64,000 bases of DNA from Onchocerca lupi (Eukaryota; Nematoda; Chromadorea; Rhabditida; Onchocercidae), in the NCBI GenBank assembly GCA_028564675.1, contig JAOVVO010000042.1:174617-238616 (forward strand). The letters run 5' to 3'. Position numbers and translations under genes: made by a program. Of the stretch, positions 11,501 through 22,600 are shown one piece after another (positions within the stretch are counted from its first letter, which is position 1; every line of letters starts with the position of its first letter). The notes below the pieces were generated by a model. The model saw only the letters and a list, made by a program, of their open reading frames with translations. It was not told the DNA's origin and searched no databases.

Positions 11501-14500
11501 AAGCGTTTGTAGAAAATTTGTCACTGCACTGATGTCAACATCTGGTGGGATTATCGTTTTATCAAGACAAGGACACGCTAACATTACATTCTCTTCTTTT
11601 AAATCGCTCGATCCTGATATAAAAATACTTTCGAAATTTTTAAGTCAGAATAGAAAAGAACACTAAAATATATTCTTCGATCCAATAATTCTAAAAAAAG
11701 AAACTAGATTTCCAGATATCTCGGAATATAGCGACAAAAAAATATGCCATTTGGTTTCATATCATGTCCAATCGAGGCAAAAATTCCTCATTTTAATTAA
11801 AATTAATGAGAAAAGGAAACCATACCTACATGAGGATTCGACAAATCAGATACCACTACTGAAAGTGGCAGAGTTTCATTGCAAACTTCCATCGGTTGCT
11901 GTTTGCAAGTGTCACAGTTGACAGCGATGTTTCTAAAATTATCATTTAGCACAGCATTATTAAGGATATGATGAAAATTGAAATGGACCATCTCATAATG
12001 AAACAGTAAATTCGGATTTATCAATCTTGAGCTCAATGTTCAACAAGGAGACTATTCCTTGTTAAAAAAAATTAAAAAGGGACCAATATAAATAATATAG
12101 CTGATCCAGAAAAGAACTCTGAGATTGAATATATTTCAATGAAGAATCATATCTGATAGAATTTAAGACAAATTATCGCCGTGATCATATATTCAAACTC
12201 ACTAAAAGTCAGCAGACGTGCATTTAACAACCAGAAAAATTTTTACGACAAAAAATTTATTCAAATTCTTAGCAAATCAATTTAAGAAATTCTAGCGTGA
12301 AGACAATTTAATTTTGAACAAAAAATCCAACCCATCATTCATCGCCGACGATGCATATTTGACAACAGCATCTATGAGAGATGGAAGTGGTGCTTTTGTG
12401 TCCCCAGCTGGAAATTTTTCCCATCTGCAAATCTTTGTACTTATCACCTGTTCATTTAAGCTTAATTATGACATGTCTCATGATCTTAAAATTTATAAAA
12501 ACGATAAATTCTAAAAATTAAAGGCAGATAATTAAAGAGAAATTGGAATAAAAAAGCTATGCTCAGCTTAAAATGACATCTAAGTAACTTCAAAAGCAAT
12601 GTAATAATAGCCTAAAACAATCTCATCGGAAGTAAAGAAAACCATTTAAAAAGCAGAATTAATGTTAATAAGGCTAACAAACCCTTCTAATTCACACTTA
12701 ACAAGTGCAAGCCGTCTCTTCAAGGATTTACGCTCAATCCGTTTCTCACTCACAAATGCACGATTTCGATATAAATAACGATCCATGTATATAACACGAG
12801 GAAATTGAAACTGACTGTGAACTTTTTCCGTCTGACCATTTTTATAACTAAACCGAACCAGCGAAAAGATGATTACAGATGGTAACGATTCAAACCATAA
12901 CTATAAATGAAATGATTACGGTTCCCACTTTTTTGATTATTATCAAAATTATGAGAAATGTAAAACTTAAAAAGAAATCACAGAACCTCTTTCGCTGGTG
13001 CATCAGACAGATGATAAGCTTCTAAGGAGTCGTATAAGTTGTCGTAAGTGACATCCAAATTGATCATTTGTAGTGAATTCGCTAACTTCAGAGGTGATGA
13101 AACTCCGACTGTGATTTCTTAAATATATAGGACTAAGCAAAACAGATTTTTTTTAAAAACATAAAGAATAAACATGGTTTAATTATATAGACAGAAGTTA
13201 ATAAATGATGAACAGCTATATTACTCCAATCATAGATGACAATACCTATTCAGCTACTCAGTAATTCCTTCACGAATAATTTTAAAACGATACCAGTGTT
13301 GGGTCGAATTTCAACATGTGAGCCATGAAAAAGTGCATTAAACGGATGTTCCGAAGCAGGATTCGAACTGAGATCATTACTGGCTAATTTATTAAAATGC
13401 GTTTCATCACCTGGCGTTAATGTTTGCTCTGAATTAGAACCACTCGGCATCATATTTTCGTCCTGCACTGGTAATAAATGGTGAGTGAAAATATCTAATT
13501 TCAACTCAGTTGTAATATTTTACTTGCGATCAAATATAAAAGATGGAAGCATAAGTGTGCTTACATTAATATCCATAATTTCTCCACAGGAAATACCGGA
13601 AGACGATGGATGGAGAGATTCCATTTCTGGTACTGACTCAATTCTGAAGGCAACTTCAAGCCATTCGATCAGTCGTAAAAGCATTTCGGTAGCATCCTGA
13701 ATTTTTTCTTATTATTACCTATAAAAAAATTTATCGCTTCAACGCTACCGATAGTGACAGTTGAAGCACACGTACATTACAACTTCGAATCGAATATACT
13801 TAAAAAACCTGTTGAATTCCAATGCAGGGAGCAGCTTTATTCAAACTCGTATTCAACTCGCTAATTATTTTTAACACATTTGTTGGATCAACATATGCAC
13901 GTGATGACGCTTTAAGACAGGCAGCAAGCTGACGGAGAGATATTAAAAGTGAGGTTGTCAATACATCCACGTTGATCTAAAGCAATAGTGGAAAATTTAA
14001 AATTACCAAAAAACAACTCTAAATCCAGTATTTGTATGCACTGTGTTTCATTTCCAATTTTTTTTTTTTTTTTTTTTTTTTTTTGTTCTCTAAATTAGTT
14101 AAGGCAACAAAAAGTTCGCATAAAATATTCTGATAAATTGGAAGATAATATATAATTCGAAAAACAAAAGAAGACTTTGCCATAGCCCACTTAGCTTTTA
14201 CAGTTAGGAAATAAAAGAAAAAAATGAATCAGGATTTTAATATCTAAGGGAAAATAGGGCGATGAATACTTAGCCAGAAAACTTTTGGAATATTTTATCA
14301 AATAAAGAGAGAGAAAAAAAAAGACCTCATTGAGTTGGCCTGACTCATTTCCCCAAAAATTTGATTTAGCGGTGATATCTTTCGTCCCAGTTTTGATTGG
14401 TGTATCGAATAACATTTGACGGAAACGTGGTATGTGGAATAATGTCTGAAAAAATCATTAGGGAGGAGGCATAGGAAAACGAAGCTAGAAATATTAATAA

Positions 14501-16230
14501 ATTAGTTTTCACTATCAAAGCACTAGAATACTTTAATTTTAGTGTAATGCTTTTCAAAAGAACACACAGAAGAGCTTATTTTTGAAAATCTTGACAACTT
14601 TTTATTTTATTTCATTTAGATATAGAGATATCTGAATTCCAACTTCACATACCACAATAATCAAAAACATACTTGCACAATAACGTTGAACCAACAACTG
14701 TTGCCTATATTTTTCAGTCCTACGGGTGTTAAACCGCATCGTCGCCTTTCATATGGATTTTCTGGATCCTTCTGAGCAAAAGGAGAGAAACCAGAAATGT
14801 TTTGATTGTCTTTTAAAGATTCTTCAATAGCTCTGAAATTATAAAATTGGCATAAGATCAAGACAGCGGAATTTCTTTTTTTGCTAAGTACAGAATCGTT
14901 AGTGGGTTCGACAATGTTCTCTCCTACACGCTTTATATCGAAGCATTATAATAATTTATATAATAAGCAACATAAATTGTTCAATGCGATCATAGAGAAC
15001 AAGCTATGTCAAAGATATATAAGCCACAAAATAGAAAGGATGTTTTTTCAGAACGAAAATCCAGAAATATCAAAGCATTACATAGAATGTCTGTAAACAG
15101 AAAGAAATGTACTAAGGATAATTTTCTATGACGTAACATACTTAATGATGAAACATACTTAATGACATCCTGCTCTTCCCGATTTCCCAGTACACTTCGT
15201 GGTACATTTCCCCATTTCTGAACACTTTTATCTTCATCTGATGCTAGATCGATTACTTCTTTCGATCCCTCCATCGTTGTACCACGTGTATTGAAAGAAT
15301 ATGGACGGCTAATTGATGGAGCCGGAGAAGGGACATCCAAATGCTAAAAAAAAATACCAACTGAAATGTTCTGGGAAAATTCAGAGTTAGAATATGCAGT
15401 AAGTAATTCTGCATTATAATAGATTTATTAAGATAAAATTTGAAACCTGTCTTTAAAATATTATAAAAGATAAGAGACATTAAAATCTTCACAACAAGCA
15501 CTTTGAAATACAATTTAGATCACAAGAGGAGTAAAACAAAAAGCAAAGCTGCAGCCTTTGAAAAGATCAAATGGCATTTGTAAAACAAAGTTAAATAATG
15601 GTATAACCTCATCAAATCGGACTTGCTTATTTGGCTTATCGACCGATTCCATCTTATCGAAATAAAGACTAATAACATCGTTTAAAACGTTATTACCACT
15701 TAAATGCGGTTGCATATGAGATCCATGACTCTGAAGTACAAATACTGAACTATCAATGTGCAATAAGTTTATTGAAAAATGAAAAACTAGTTTGAAAGCA
15801 ATCAAAGCAATTTTTCAAAAGTAATTCATCACTACCAATTGATTCATCAGGACCGCTTTGTTAATAACTGCATTTTTTTTTCCTAATACTAGATTCGATA
15901 TAGTAGTTTTAAAAATAAAAAGTCATGCTGTACGCTGTACATTTACTTTGTCCATTAACTGAAAGAATAATAGTTCACCCTTGACATCTTAGTTACATTT
16001 AAGTAATTTCAATGCGAAACTAACTTTGATCGCCTGTACGAGCAATTGTTCATTCACAGTGCTGCCTAAGAAATTCTTTACTTCATTGAAGAAGCCCAAT
16101 TCTTCCGTTGTTAACGCACTCTGCTGAAAATTTTTTACTCATGAAGCAGAACAATAAAAATCTTACTGCTCGTCTTTTAATTGATACCGTCTATCGATAC
16201 GTTACTTACAATTCCATTTTTCATCTCCAT
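5563..16230 (-). CDS. Ubiquitin carboxyl-terminal hydrolase, USP25/USP28 type
   Basis: Twenty-six exons join in frame (high to low): 16230-16210, 16123-16025, 15958-15934, 15867-15836, 15730-15608, 15343-15159, 14832-14673, 14445-14326, 13976-13809, 13696-13565, 13462-13294, 13108-12987, 12900-12683, 12424-12332, 11932-11826, 11613-11473, 11274-11204, 11071-10816, 10360-10179, 10000-9894, 9540-9432, 9297-9133, 8994-8851, 6885-6718, 6595-6440, 5775-5563, giving 1161 residues (vertebrate USP25/28 are 1055-1080). A cysteine protease that removes ubiquitin. The Cys box GLKNIGNSCWFN places the nucleophile at Cys208; the His box VHEGEANVGHYWAYI gives His681, with N705/D706 after it. N-terminal to the catalytic domain are a UBA-like start, a VIDL-plus-acidic SUMO-interaction motif (130-138) and a UIM (about 155-170, AIEESL). 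The catalytic domain is split by the USP25/28 insertion (YMDRYLYRNRAF...), and the helical C-terminal domain is present. Exons 3 and 4 (25 and 32 bases) and the short first exon are the least certain. The intron 8850-6886 is swollen by an LTR element. Confidence 0.9.
6970..7647 (+). repeat. Left LTR-like direct repeat
   Basis: It runs from TGTCAACA to TGACA and aligns by eye with 7985-8729 through TTTCTCAG, CTCATCTTCC, ATGTTGTAAGGA / ATGTTATAAGGA and TTGTATAACT. The AATAAAAAGGAAGC at about 7289 would be its TATA region and CAATAAAGC at about 7611 its poly(A) signal. Confidence 0.55.
7985..8729 (+). repeat. Right LTR-like direct repeat
   Basis: Partner of 6970-7647; its left border is approximate because the TGTCA start is not conserved. 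It has TATAAAAAGGAGCT at about 8408, AATAAA at about 8666 and ends TCCTGACA. Its last 29 bases form an inverted repeat, TGTCAGGA (8701-8708) with TCCTGACA (8722-8729). It is interrupted by the 8071-8157 insertion. Confidence 0.5.
8071..8157. mobile_element. 87-base MITE-like insertion with perfect 16-bp inverted ends
   Basis: GTACTCCTTCGAAATC (8071-8086) is exactly the reverse complement of GATTTCGAAGGAGTAC (8142-8157). The matching place in the left LTR has no such sequence, so this is an insertion. The ends read TA-CTCC...GGAG-TA, consistent with a TA target duplication and a Tc1/mariner-type miniature element. It is too short to code for anything. Confidence 0.7.
8745..8762. repeat. (TA)n microsatellite
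   Basis: About nine TA units directly downstream of the LTR element, in the same USP intron. Confidence 0.85.
10029..10107. repeat. Two tandem copies of a ~40-base unit
   Basis: AGAAACTATAGTAGTCTTTG (10029) and AGAAACTATAGTAGTTTTTG (10070) each continue into a TTTGTTTGTTTGCTTTTA tail. They lie in the USP intron between exons 10360-10179 and 10000-9894. Confidence 0.85.
14058..14084. repeat. Poly(T) run of about 27
   Basis: Uninterrupted T run inside a USP intron (poly(A) in the sense direction of that gene). It could be an old retroposon tail or simple slippage; no flanking element is recognisable. Confidence 0.85.
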
Positions 16231-17517
16231 TTCTGCTTTTAAACAGGATAATTAATGAACAAAATACATCGTCATTTACATAATAGTAAACTAACGTAAA
16301 AGGATCTCGACGCTCGTTCTGGTTCCTCCCCCTCGATCGGACTAGGGCCTTTGCCTCCTACTACTGAGAGTATCGTCATGAGTTGTCGAGATCTGCAAAA
16401 CTACTGATCAGAAACATTTCTGTTATCCTTTTTATGTGAAACGTTACTCAGCACCGACTTTCAATTCCCTCTTCACCAATCAATCTTTCAGCGTTCGTCT
16501 TAACTGTCGTTTAAATTATTCAAAGAAACACTTCATTATCATCCATAGAATGATAAATATTTTGGAATCGAGCCAAAATACCTGTCACTCTGCCATAAAA
16601 AGAAGCATTTGCAAAACTTAAAAAAGAAACTATAAAATGCAAAGCAAACTCGTGGAAATAGCCTTCGAAGACAAAAACACAATTCTGTAAATTCTGGCTA
16701 GATATATTTAAATATGAATTCTAACCAACGAAGGAGCATGACCAAAAAAAGATGGATGTCCTCGACATGTCCCTACACCAAAAAACACTACTGTAAAGAA
16801 AATCTCCATCTACTGCACATACGCATATGCAACCAGTTTATCATGATCCGAATACCGCGCATTCATTCCCTCATCTCTTCTCATTCCGTCAACGGAAAAA
16901 TTTACAACAGAAAATTCTTCGCTGTAAAACCGCCTATAGAAATACAGCTGTCACTAAGTAGAATTTTAATTCCAGCAGAAATAAGAAACGAAATGGTAAA
17001 GCACAGTAGAGCATCATTTGAAGAATATAGTGCTGCCTGCTACAAATTTAACAGACTTTATGATGCTTTATACCATCTTTAACATAGTTTATGCCCAAGC
17101 GTTGTTCGAATCCCAAAATATTTCAAACTCCGTGCAGGAGTCATCTTTGCCCGATAAGAGCGCATCTTATCGCTGTTTATTGCAAAAGTCACAAAGGCCA
17201 GACCAATAATTTGCACATAAACTGCTGCTGAGCGATTCAATCAATGACCTTTTATTTCAGTCATCTAATTAATAGCTTCGATGATTTTTGCATTAAGTGC
17301 CCGTTGCAGTGTTTGTTTCTATTAATAATCACCAAAAATTTACATGAAAGTTTGGGCTAAGTCATCCAAGTATAAACGATTACTGTTCATTGATGTACTA
17401 CTTACTGGTCATTTATCTTGATCTGCCTCATAATAAGTACCAAATCATCTAAAACCAGTCGAAAAGATTGTTCATTTGCTTATAATTTCATCTGAGAGCC
17501 TGAAAGAGGTTGAATCA
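16231..17517. other. Intergenic, upstream of the USP gene
   Basis: The part next to the USP start (about 16290-16400) is clearly less AT-rich than its surroundings and is bracketed by ATCTCGAC (16303) and GTCGAGAT (16385), so it is the likely promoter or 5'UTR of the minus-strand gene. A 122-codon open frame at 16714-17082 (+) is basic with no recognised domain; I do not call it a gene. Confidence 0.5.
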
Positions 17518-17730
17518 ATGCCTAACCCACCGGGATCTCCCAAAGAATCACTCCTCCCCCCACCTCCGCTTTATCCCATCAAATCAAAAGGCGTCAGCAT
17601 TGATTACATTCACCGCACAGTGCGCATCGATCGAAGTTTATGTCGGAGTCGCAACACAATTATTGCCAAGCGAAGTGATAGTTTGGGGGCACGGTCTCCC
17701 GTGATCACTGTGGGCGGGGTCAAGTTACAG
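17518..17730 (+). CDS. Orphan exon-like frame, 71 codons ending at a strong donor
   Basis: ATG at 17518 opens a frame of 71 codons that ends exactly at CAG followed by GTGAGT. Composition is much richer in GC than nearby DNA and the peptide (start MPNPPGSPKESLLPPPP, then an Arg-rich VRIDRSLCRSR) is coding-like. I do not recognise it. Its phase-0 end does not join in frame to the MePCE first exon at 19658 (that frame meets TGA), so it may be an alternative first exon, belong to an unseen gene, or be a GC-rich promoter feature. Only transcript data would settle it. Confidence 0.3.
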
Positions 17731-17990
17731 GTGAGTGGGGAGTGTGGGAGGTAGAGGCAGAGTTAGGTTTCTTGATGTTTGCGGATCGTTTCATCCTGAT
17801 TTTCTATGCATAACTGCACTTCTTCCAACTTTTTCCTGTCCCCCCGCTGTTCCGCGGTGCTTCACACCGGTATTCACACACCGCGCACTCCGTTTATATC
17901 CTCACTTCACCTATTCCAATCTGAACATACCTGCTGCAACAGAAGTGCGGGCAGATTCGCGTATGAAGCCGAACGGCGCGTAATTTAAAT

Positions 17991-18071
17991 ATGAGTAATT
18001 GTTATGCCCCGAATATTATTCATCGTTACAGTATACCTGAAGCTTTACTAGATATCGACAGCGATGTCATT
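17991..18071 (+). CDS. Second orphan exon-like frame, 27 codons
   Basis: ATG at 17991 opens 27 codons (start MSNCYAPNIIHRYSIPEALL, then an acidic end) that stop at GTATGT, a good donor, in phase 0. It is not in frame with any obvious acceptor from the 17518-17730 frame. No family recognised; short enough to be chance. Confidence 0.2.
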
Positions 18072-19655
18072 GTATGTTTGCTGTTGTTTTTGACGTAATT
18101 GTCACTTATGCTTTTTCAAGCTTTGCTCATTTTTTTATTCCTTCATTTTCTTTACCTCCGTTTGTCGCTAAAAAATGTTTCAGTCTTCACAAAGTTTTTT
18201 GATTCATCTTTTCATCTCCAACAACTTTTGTAATTGAAATTTGGCAAATATTTGAAATATCATTTGGAAATTTTCAATCACGAATTCGTATTATATAATG
18301 GATTAATCACAAGAGCATTTTTAGGAATTGCATTTCAATATTGCATGGTTGACTACAACTACGTAACATTAAAATGCACTTTCTGAAATATTCCTTCGAA
18401 TTCCTTAAATTCTATCCACCTCATAATCAAATAAACATCTACTTATTGCTTTGATAATTTAAGCAACAGTTTAAGAGATTTTATAATTGATCGATTGTAG
18501 AATTCTTATTTCAAACCAAAAAGTAGTCTTTGGGGGAACTTCAAATATCTACAAGAACAAGACCTGATAAAAGTGGATATGTTCCTATTATTATTTCTGC
18601 TGTTTTTAAAGTTCACAACTTTTATTGGCTGATCCAAAAAAGCATGTTATTTAATAAATTCAAATTTTAATTCAGTTTGGTAATATAAATTTCCCTGTCT
18701 TGATTTAAATTATTTTTATTTTTTTTTCGTTATTTTTTTACTGTAAAAACAAGAAAATTTTTTCTCTATTTTTTAAATTCAAGGATAAAAATAAAACATT
18801 CAATATTTAGATACGACATTACAATGATTAATTAATATGGATTGCTTTACTATTCAACTTTCTATGTATTTTCATCAAAGCATTTTTGCAATTTTTCCGA
18901 GATTTATTTAAAAAGTCATATAAGATTATAGGGCTAAGTGTTAACATTTCATTTTATACTGTTATGTATTTTTCCGACTTTTATATATTATGCTGTTTTA
19001 TGGTACAATTCTAGAGTTAAAAAATTCCTGTAGTACTAATTATTATCATTCAGCGCAAGCCATCGTTATTTAATGTTGATGTTACTTAAATTCACTGAAT
19101 TTACATTCGTAGCACTTTCTTTACGTTTTTCAGAGATTTATTTTCATTCGTTAAACTTAAATATGGTGTATATTTCCTAATTTATTTATTCTACGAACAA
19201 TTTTAAGCGCGATTCTAAAATGGTTCATTATCTATTTTTGGATCGAAAAAATGTGACATTTCTGTAGCAGTAAACAAGAAAGTCTAGCGTTAAACTTTGT
19301 TATTATAGTCCATAAACAGGAAAGATAGTTTGCAACTGTTTTCTTAAAGAATTCACATAAAATAAAAAAAACTTGTATACCAAACGATTTTGTGTGTCTA
19401 TTTTAGTGTCAAAAACACTGGCACATAATAGTTGCTTCATTTCACGTTTTGTTTCATATTTCGACTGAAGATAATTTTGGTGGAAATCTCATATTGATTA
19501 GAATTCTGACTTATTGTGTCTTCAATTTAAACTTTTTTTCAGTTGGCTAAGCTCTTCTATTCTTTTTATGCATTATTTTTCGTATCACTTTTGTCCATCG
19601 TTTCTATTACTCACCAATCATTTACCTCACTGAAAATTATGGATATCTGCTTTTC
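18072..19655. other. Intergenic, upstream of MePCE
   Basis: T-rich AT-heavy DNA with no open frame of note and no recognisable RNA gene. Probable regulatory region or long 5' intron of the MePCE gene. Confidence 0.5.
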
Positions 19656-19657
19656 AG
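19656..19657 (+). other. Acceptor (TTTTCAG) just upstream of the MePCE start
   Basis: CTGCTTTTCAG ends 20 bases before the ATG at 19678. All frames into the ATG across this gap hit a stop, so this is a 5'UTR intron or, more likely in a nematode, a spliced-leader acceptor. Confidence 0.5.
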
Positions 19658-19677
19658 AAGGTAGTTATTTGTAATAC

Positions 19678-22600
19678 ATGGGGGAAACTAATGGTGAATC
19701 GAGATCGGATATATTGAAATTGAATCAACCAGTAAGCATAGACGCTGAAGTGCAAACCGAAAATGGAATGCATCGCGAGGGGAAATCTTACCGTGGACGC
19801 GGACGAGGACATTGGAGATGTAGTGTTCGCGGCGGTCGAGGATTTAAACGTCGAGCACGTGGAGGTTTTTTTTTTTTTTCATTGCGAAACAGAAGATAAA
19901 ATACAAATAAATTTGGATCATTAACTTAATTTTTTCGCATTACTGTGATCCAATGATCTAAGAACATGAAAATATTATTTGCTTATGACGTTTTCAATCC
20001 TATATGTTAATCATAATTATTTAGATAAAACAATTATTTTGACCTACTTTACTAACAGGCATCTCTGATATAACGTAATGTCCAAAAATCAGTATTGAAT
20101 AATTCGCTGTTGTTACATAGTCTCTCTTTTTATTATAACTGGGATGAATCATTCTTATTGTTCGGATGGAATTCAAGTTAATGGGAAAGATTTAAACGGT
20201 TTTTTTTTTTTCGAAGAAAGTGGACCATGGAATAAGCGACGGCGATTTGGTCATACGGGTACCGTCGATGATTTTCCATTTCTTCATGGTGGCAACAGTA
20301 AGGATCCGTTAAATTTAAAGTCAGTGAAGCCAGTCGATGAAGCAGAAAATATGAAACCAATCGACATCATTATACCGAAGAATATTCATGATCCTCTGAA
20401 TCTACGGAATGTCAACAAAAATCGTGCTAGGAGGTTTTTTTTTTCTTGTATTCTGAATCGGAATTTTTTCATTTATATGGAGCTCTGAAAACATTTGAAT
20501 CAAAAAACATGCAAATTTAAGGCAAAAAGTGAGGATCGTTCATACGGCATCCAAAATCATGTTAATGAAATGTAAATATTATTAGCTAAAATAGTGAAAC
20601 ATTTGAGAGATATTTGATATTGAAATGTTTTGGTCAAATGCAGATAAGCATTGCTGTTGTTATTTTAGTATTTCCAAAAAAAAAGTGCTTCAATTCCAAA
20701 CCGAGAGACATCTTCTCAAGATCTAGTCTTCTGTAAAACTTTGTTTCAGAAAAAGACGCAGCAGCAAACTGGCAGAGAAAGAAGAAATTGAGGGCAATAG
20801 TGAAAGCTCATCGAAACGACGTGGAAGCATTGCTAGCAGCATAAACGAAAAAAGACAGGAGGATCCGATTGTGTCACCTGTACCTCTTTCAGTCGTGGTA
20901 TTGCTTAATTTTTTTTGCTGCCAAATTATAATATTTAAAAAACTTTTATTTTGCACAACAAAAAAACTTCCGTCGCTTTGGTTTATGTTTTAAAATAAAT
21001 ATATTATTTTAATCCCAGTTCTTCCTTCCATTTGTCCTCATATAATCCTATTCTCGAGGATTTCACCTATTACAAATATTTATTAAAGAGAAAATTTTGC
21101 GGGAATCCATCCAGAAGACTACCGCATCAAAAGATTGAAAAAAGAGGACGAAAAATGCAGAACAGCACTGAAAAACCGCAGCCGTCATCTGGAGTAGTGG
21201 CGGGAGCGAGTAACTCGCAAGCAATTGAAAATTTATCCAAAACAGAGGATGAGAAAACTGTGGCCGACAAAGAGAAAAAATCAGGGGAAAAAAAGAAAGA
21301 TAATCAAAGGTTCGTTCTTTGTATTAATGTCCGAGTTTCGAGATGTTGAAAAAAAAATTAGACTCGGTAATTTTTTTTTAAAATGGCCATTATCTTTTTT
21401 AAAAAAATTGCTGATAATATTAAAATGGCTTTTTGTTCCCCAATATTTTGAATACTTATCATTGATGGAACTTTCTTCTCTTAGCCTGCTTTTTTCTTTT
21501 TTCGTTCTAAAAGTGAACAATTATGATTTCATTTTCTAAAATTTTCTGGAAAATATTTTCAATAACAGGGAAAAGTTACTTAAAGTTTATATTTAAAAAT
21601 ATCAAATATTTCACTGATCAAGAATTTTTCTGAACATGCTAATTACACAGACATATGCCAAAATACAAGTCTGCCAAAAAATGCAGGTCATAAGATTGAA
21701 TGATTTTCCAGTTTAGCAGAATCATTTTGAATTTGTTTATTTCTTTCCTTGTTTTTTTTTTTTTTTGATATGATTAAATGAGAATTTTCTTTGCAGATTT
21801 CGGTATGGTAATTATACTCGATATTATGGGAATCGTATTGAAAAAGGCAGCGGTCACGATCCGCGGATGAAAGTGTTGAAGAAAGAATGGTTTGAAAAGA
21901 AATCAGTTTTAGATATTGGTTGCAATGTTGGCTATTTGACTCTTTCAATTGCCAAAGAATATCAGCCACGAAACATCGTCGGTATTGATATAGATGCTCA
22001 TTTAGTTGGTGTGGCTCGAAAGAATATACGTCACTATTGTGACAAAGATGTACCTGTATGCCTTTGAATTTTCAATATTTTTTTGAATTTCTTATGAAAT
22101 CTCGACTTTAAATCCTAACCAGAACTAAAGAATATTATACCCATAATACTTCGCGTTTTATTCTTGTTTCTAAAATCTTTCTACTTTTCGAACCAAAATA
22201 ATTTGCAACGAAAATAAGGGATTTAAAAACTGAAATGTATTTGATCAGTTTTTGACGATTATTCATTTGTATAATGTTCGAGAGTCGTACTCTCTTATTC
22301 TAGCAATAGTCGAACTTAATTTTTGGCTAGGATTAGATAATATTTTAGCGCTTATTTCGAGCGTTCGAAGATCTGGGAGAAGATGAGAATTTTTAGTTTT
22401 TTTTTTTGAATTAGATTACTTCATTTGAAATTGCAATTGATGGTTATAAAATCCTATGTCTAGATTGTTGGTGGTTTCCCAGCATCATTTGCCCAACGTT
22501 ATGGGCCTGTTTCTGCACCGTCTACAACTTTTTCAATTAAATTCCCTGATAATATATGGTTTCGCTGTGAAAATTATGTACTAGAAAAAGATGAACTGCT

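Noticed and set aside
16714..17082. 122-codon + strand open frame
   Set aside because: Basic peptide with no recognised motif, no acceptor or donor support; less convincing than the frame at 17518.
17104..17113. GTTCGAATCC, a tRNA B-box match
   Set aside because: No A box at the right distance and no cloverleaf could be formed by eye.
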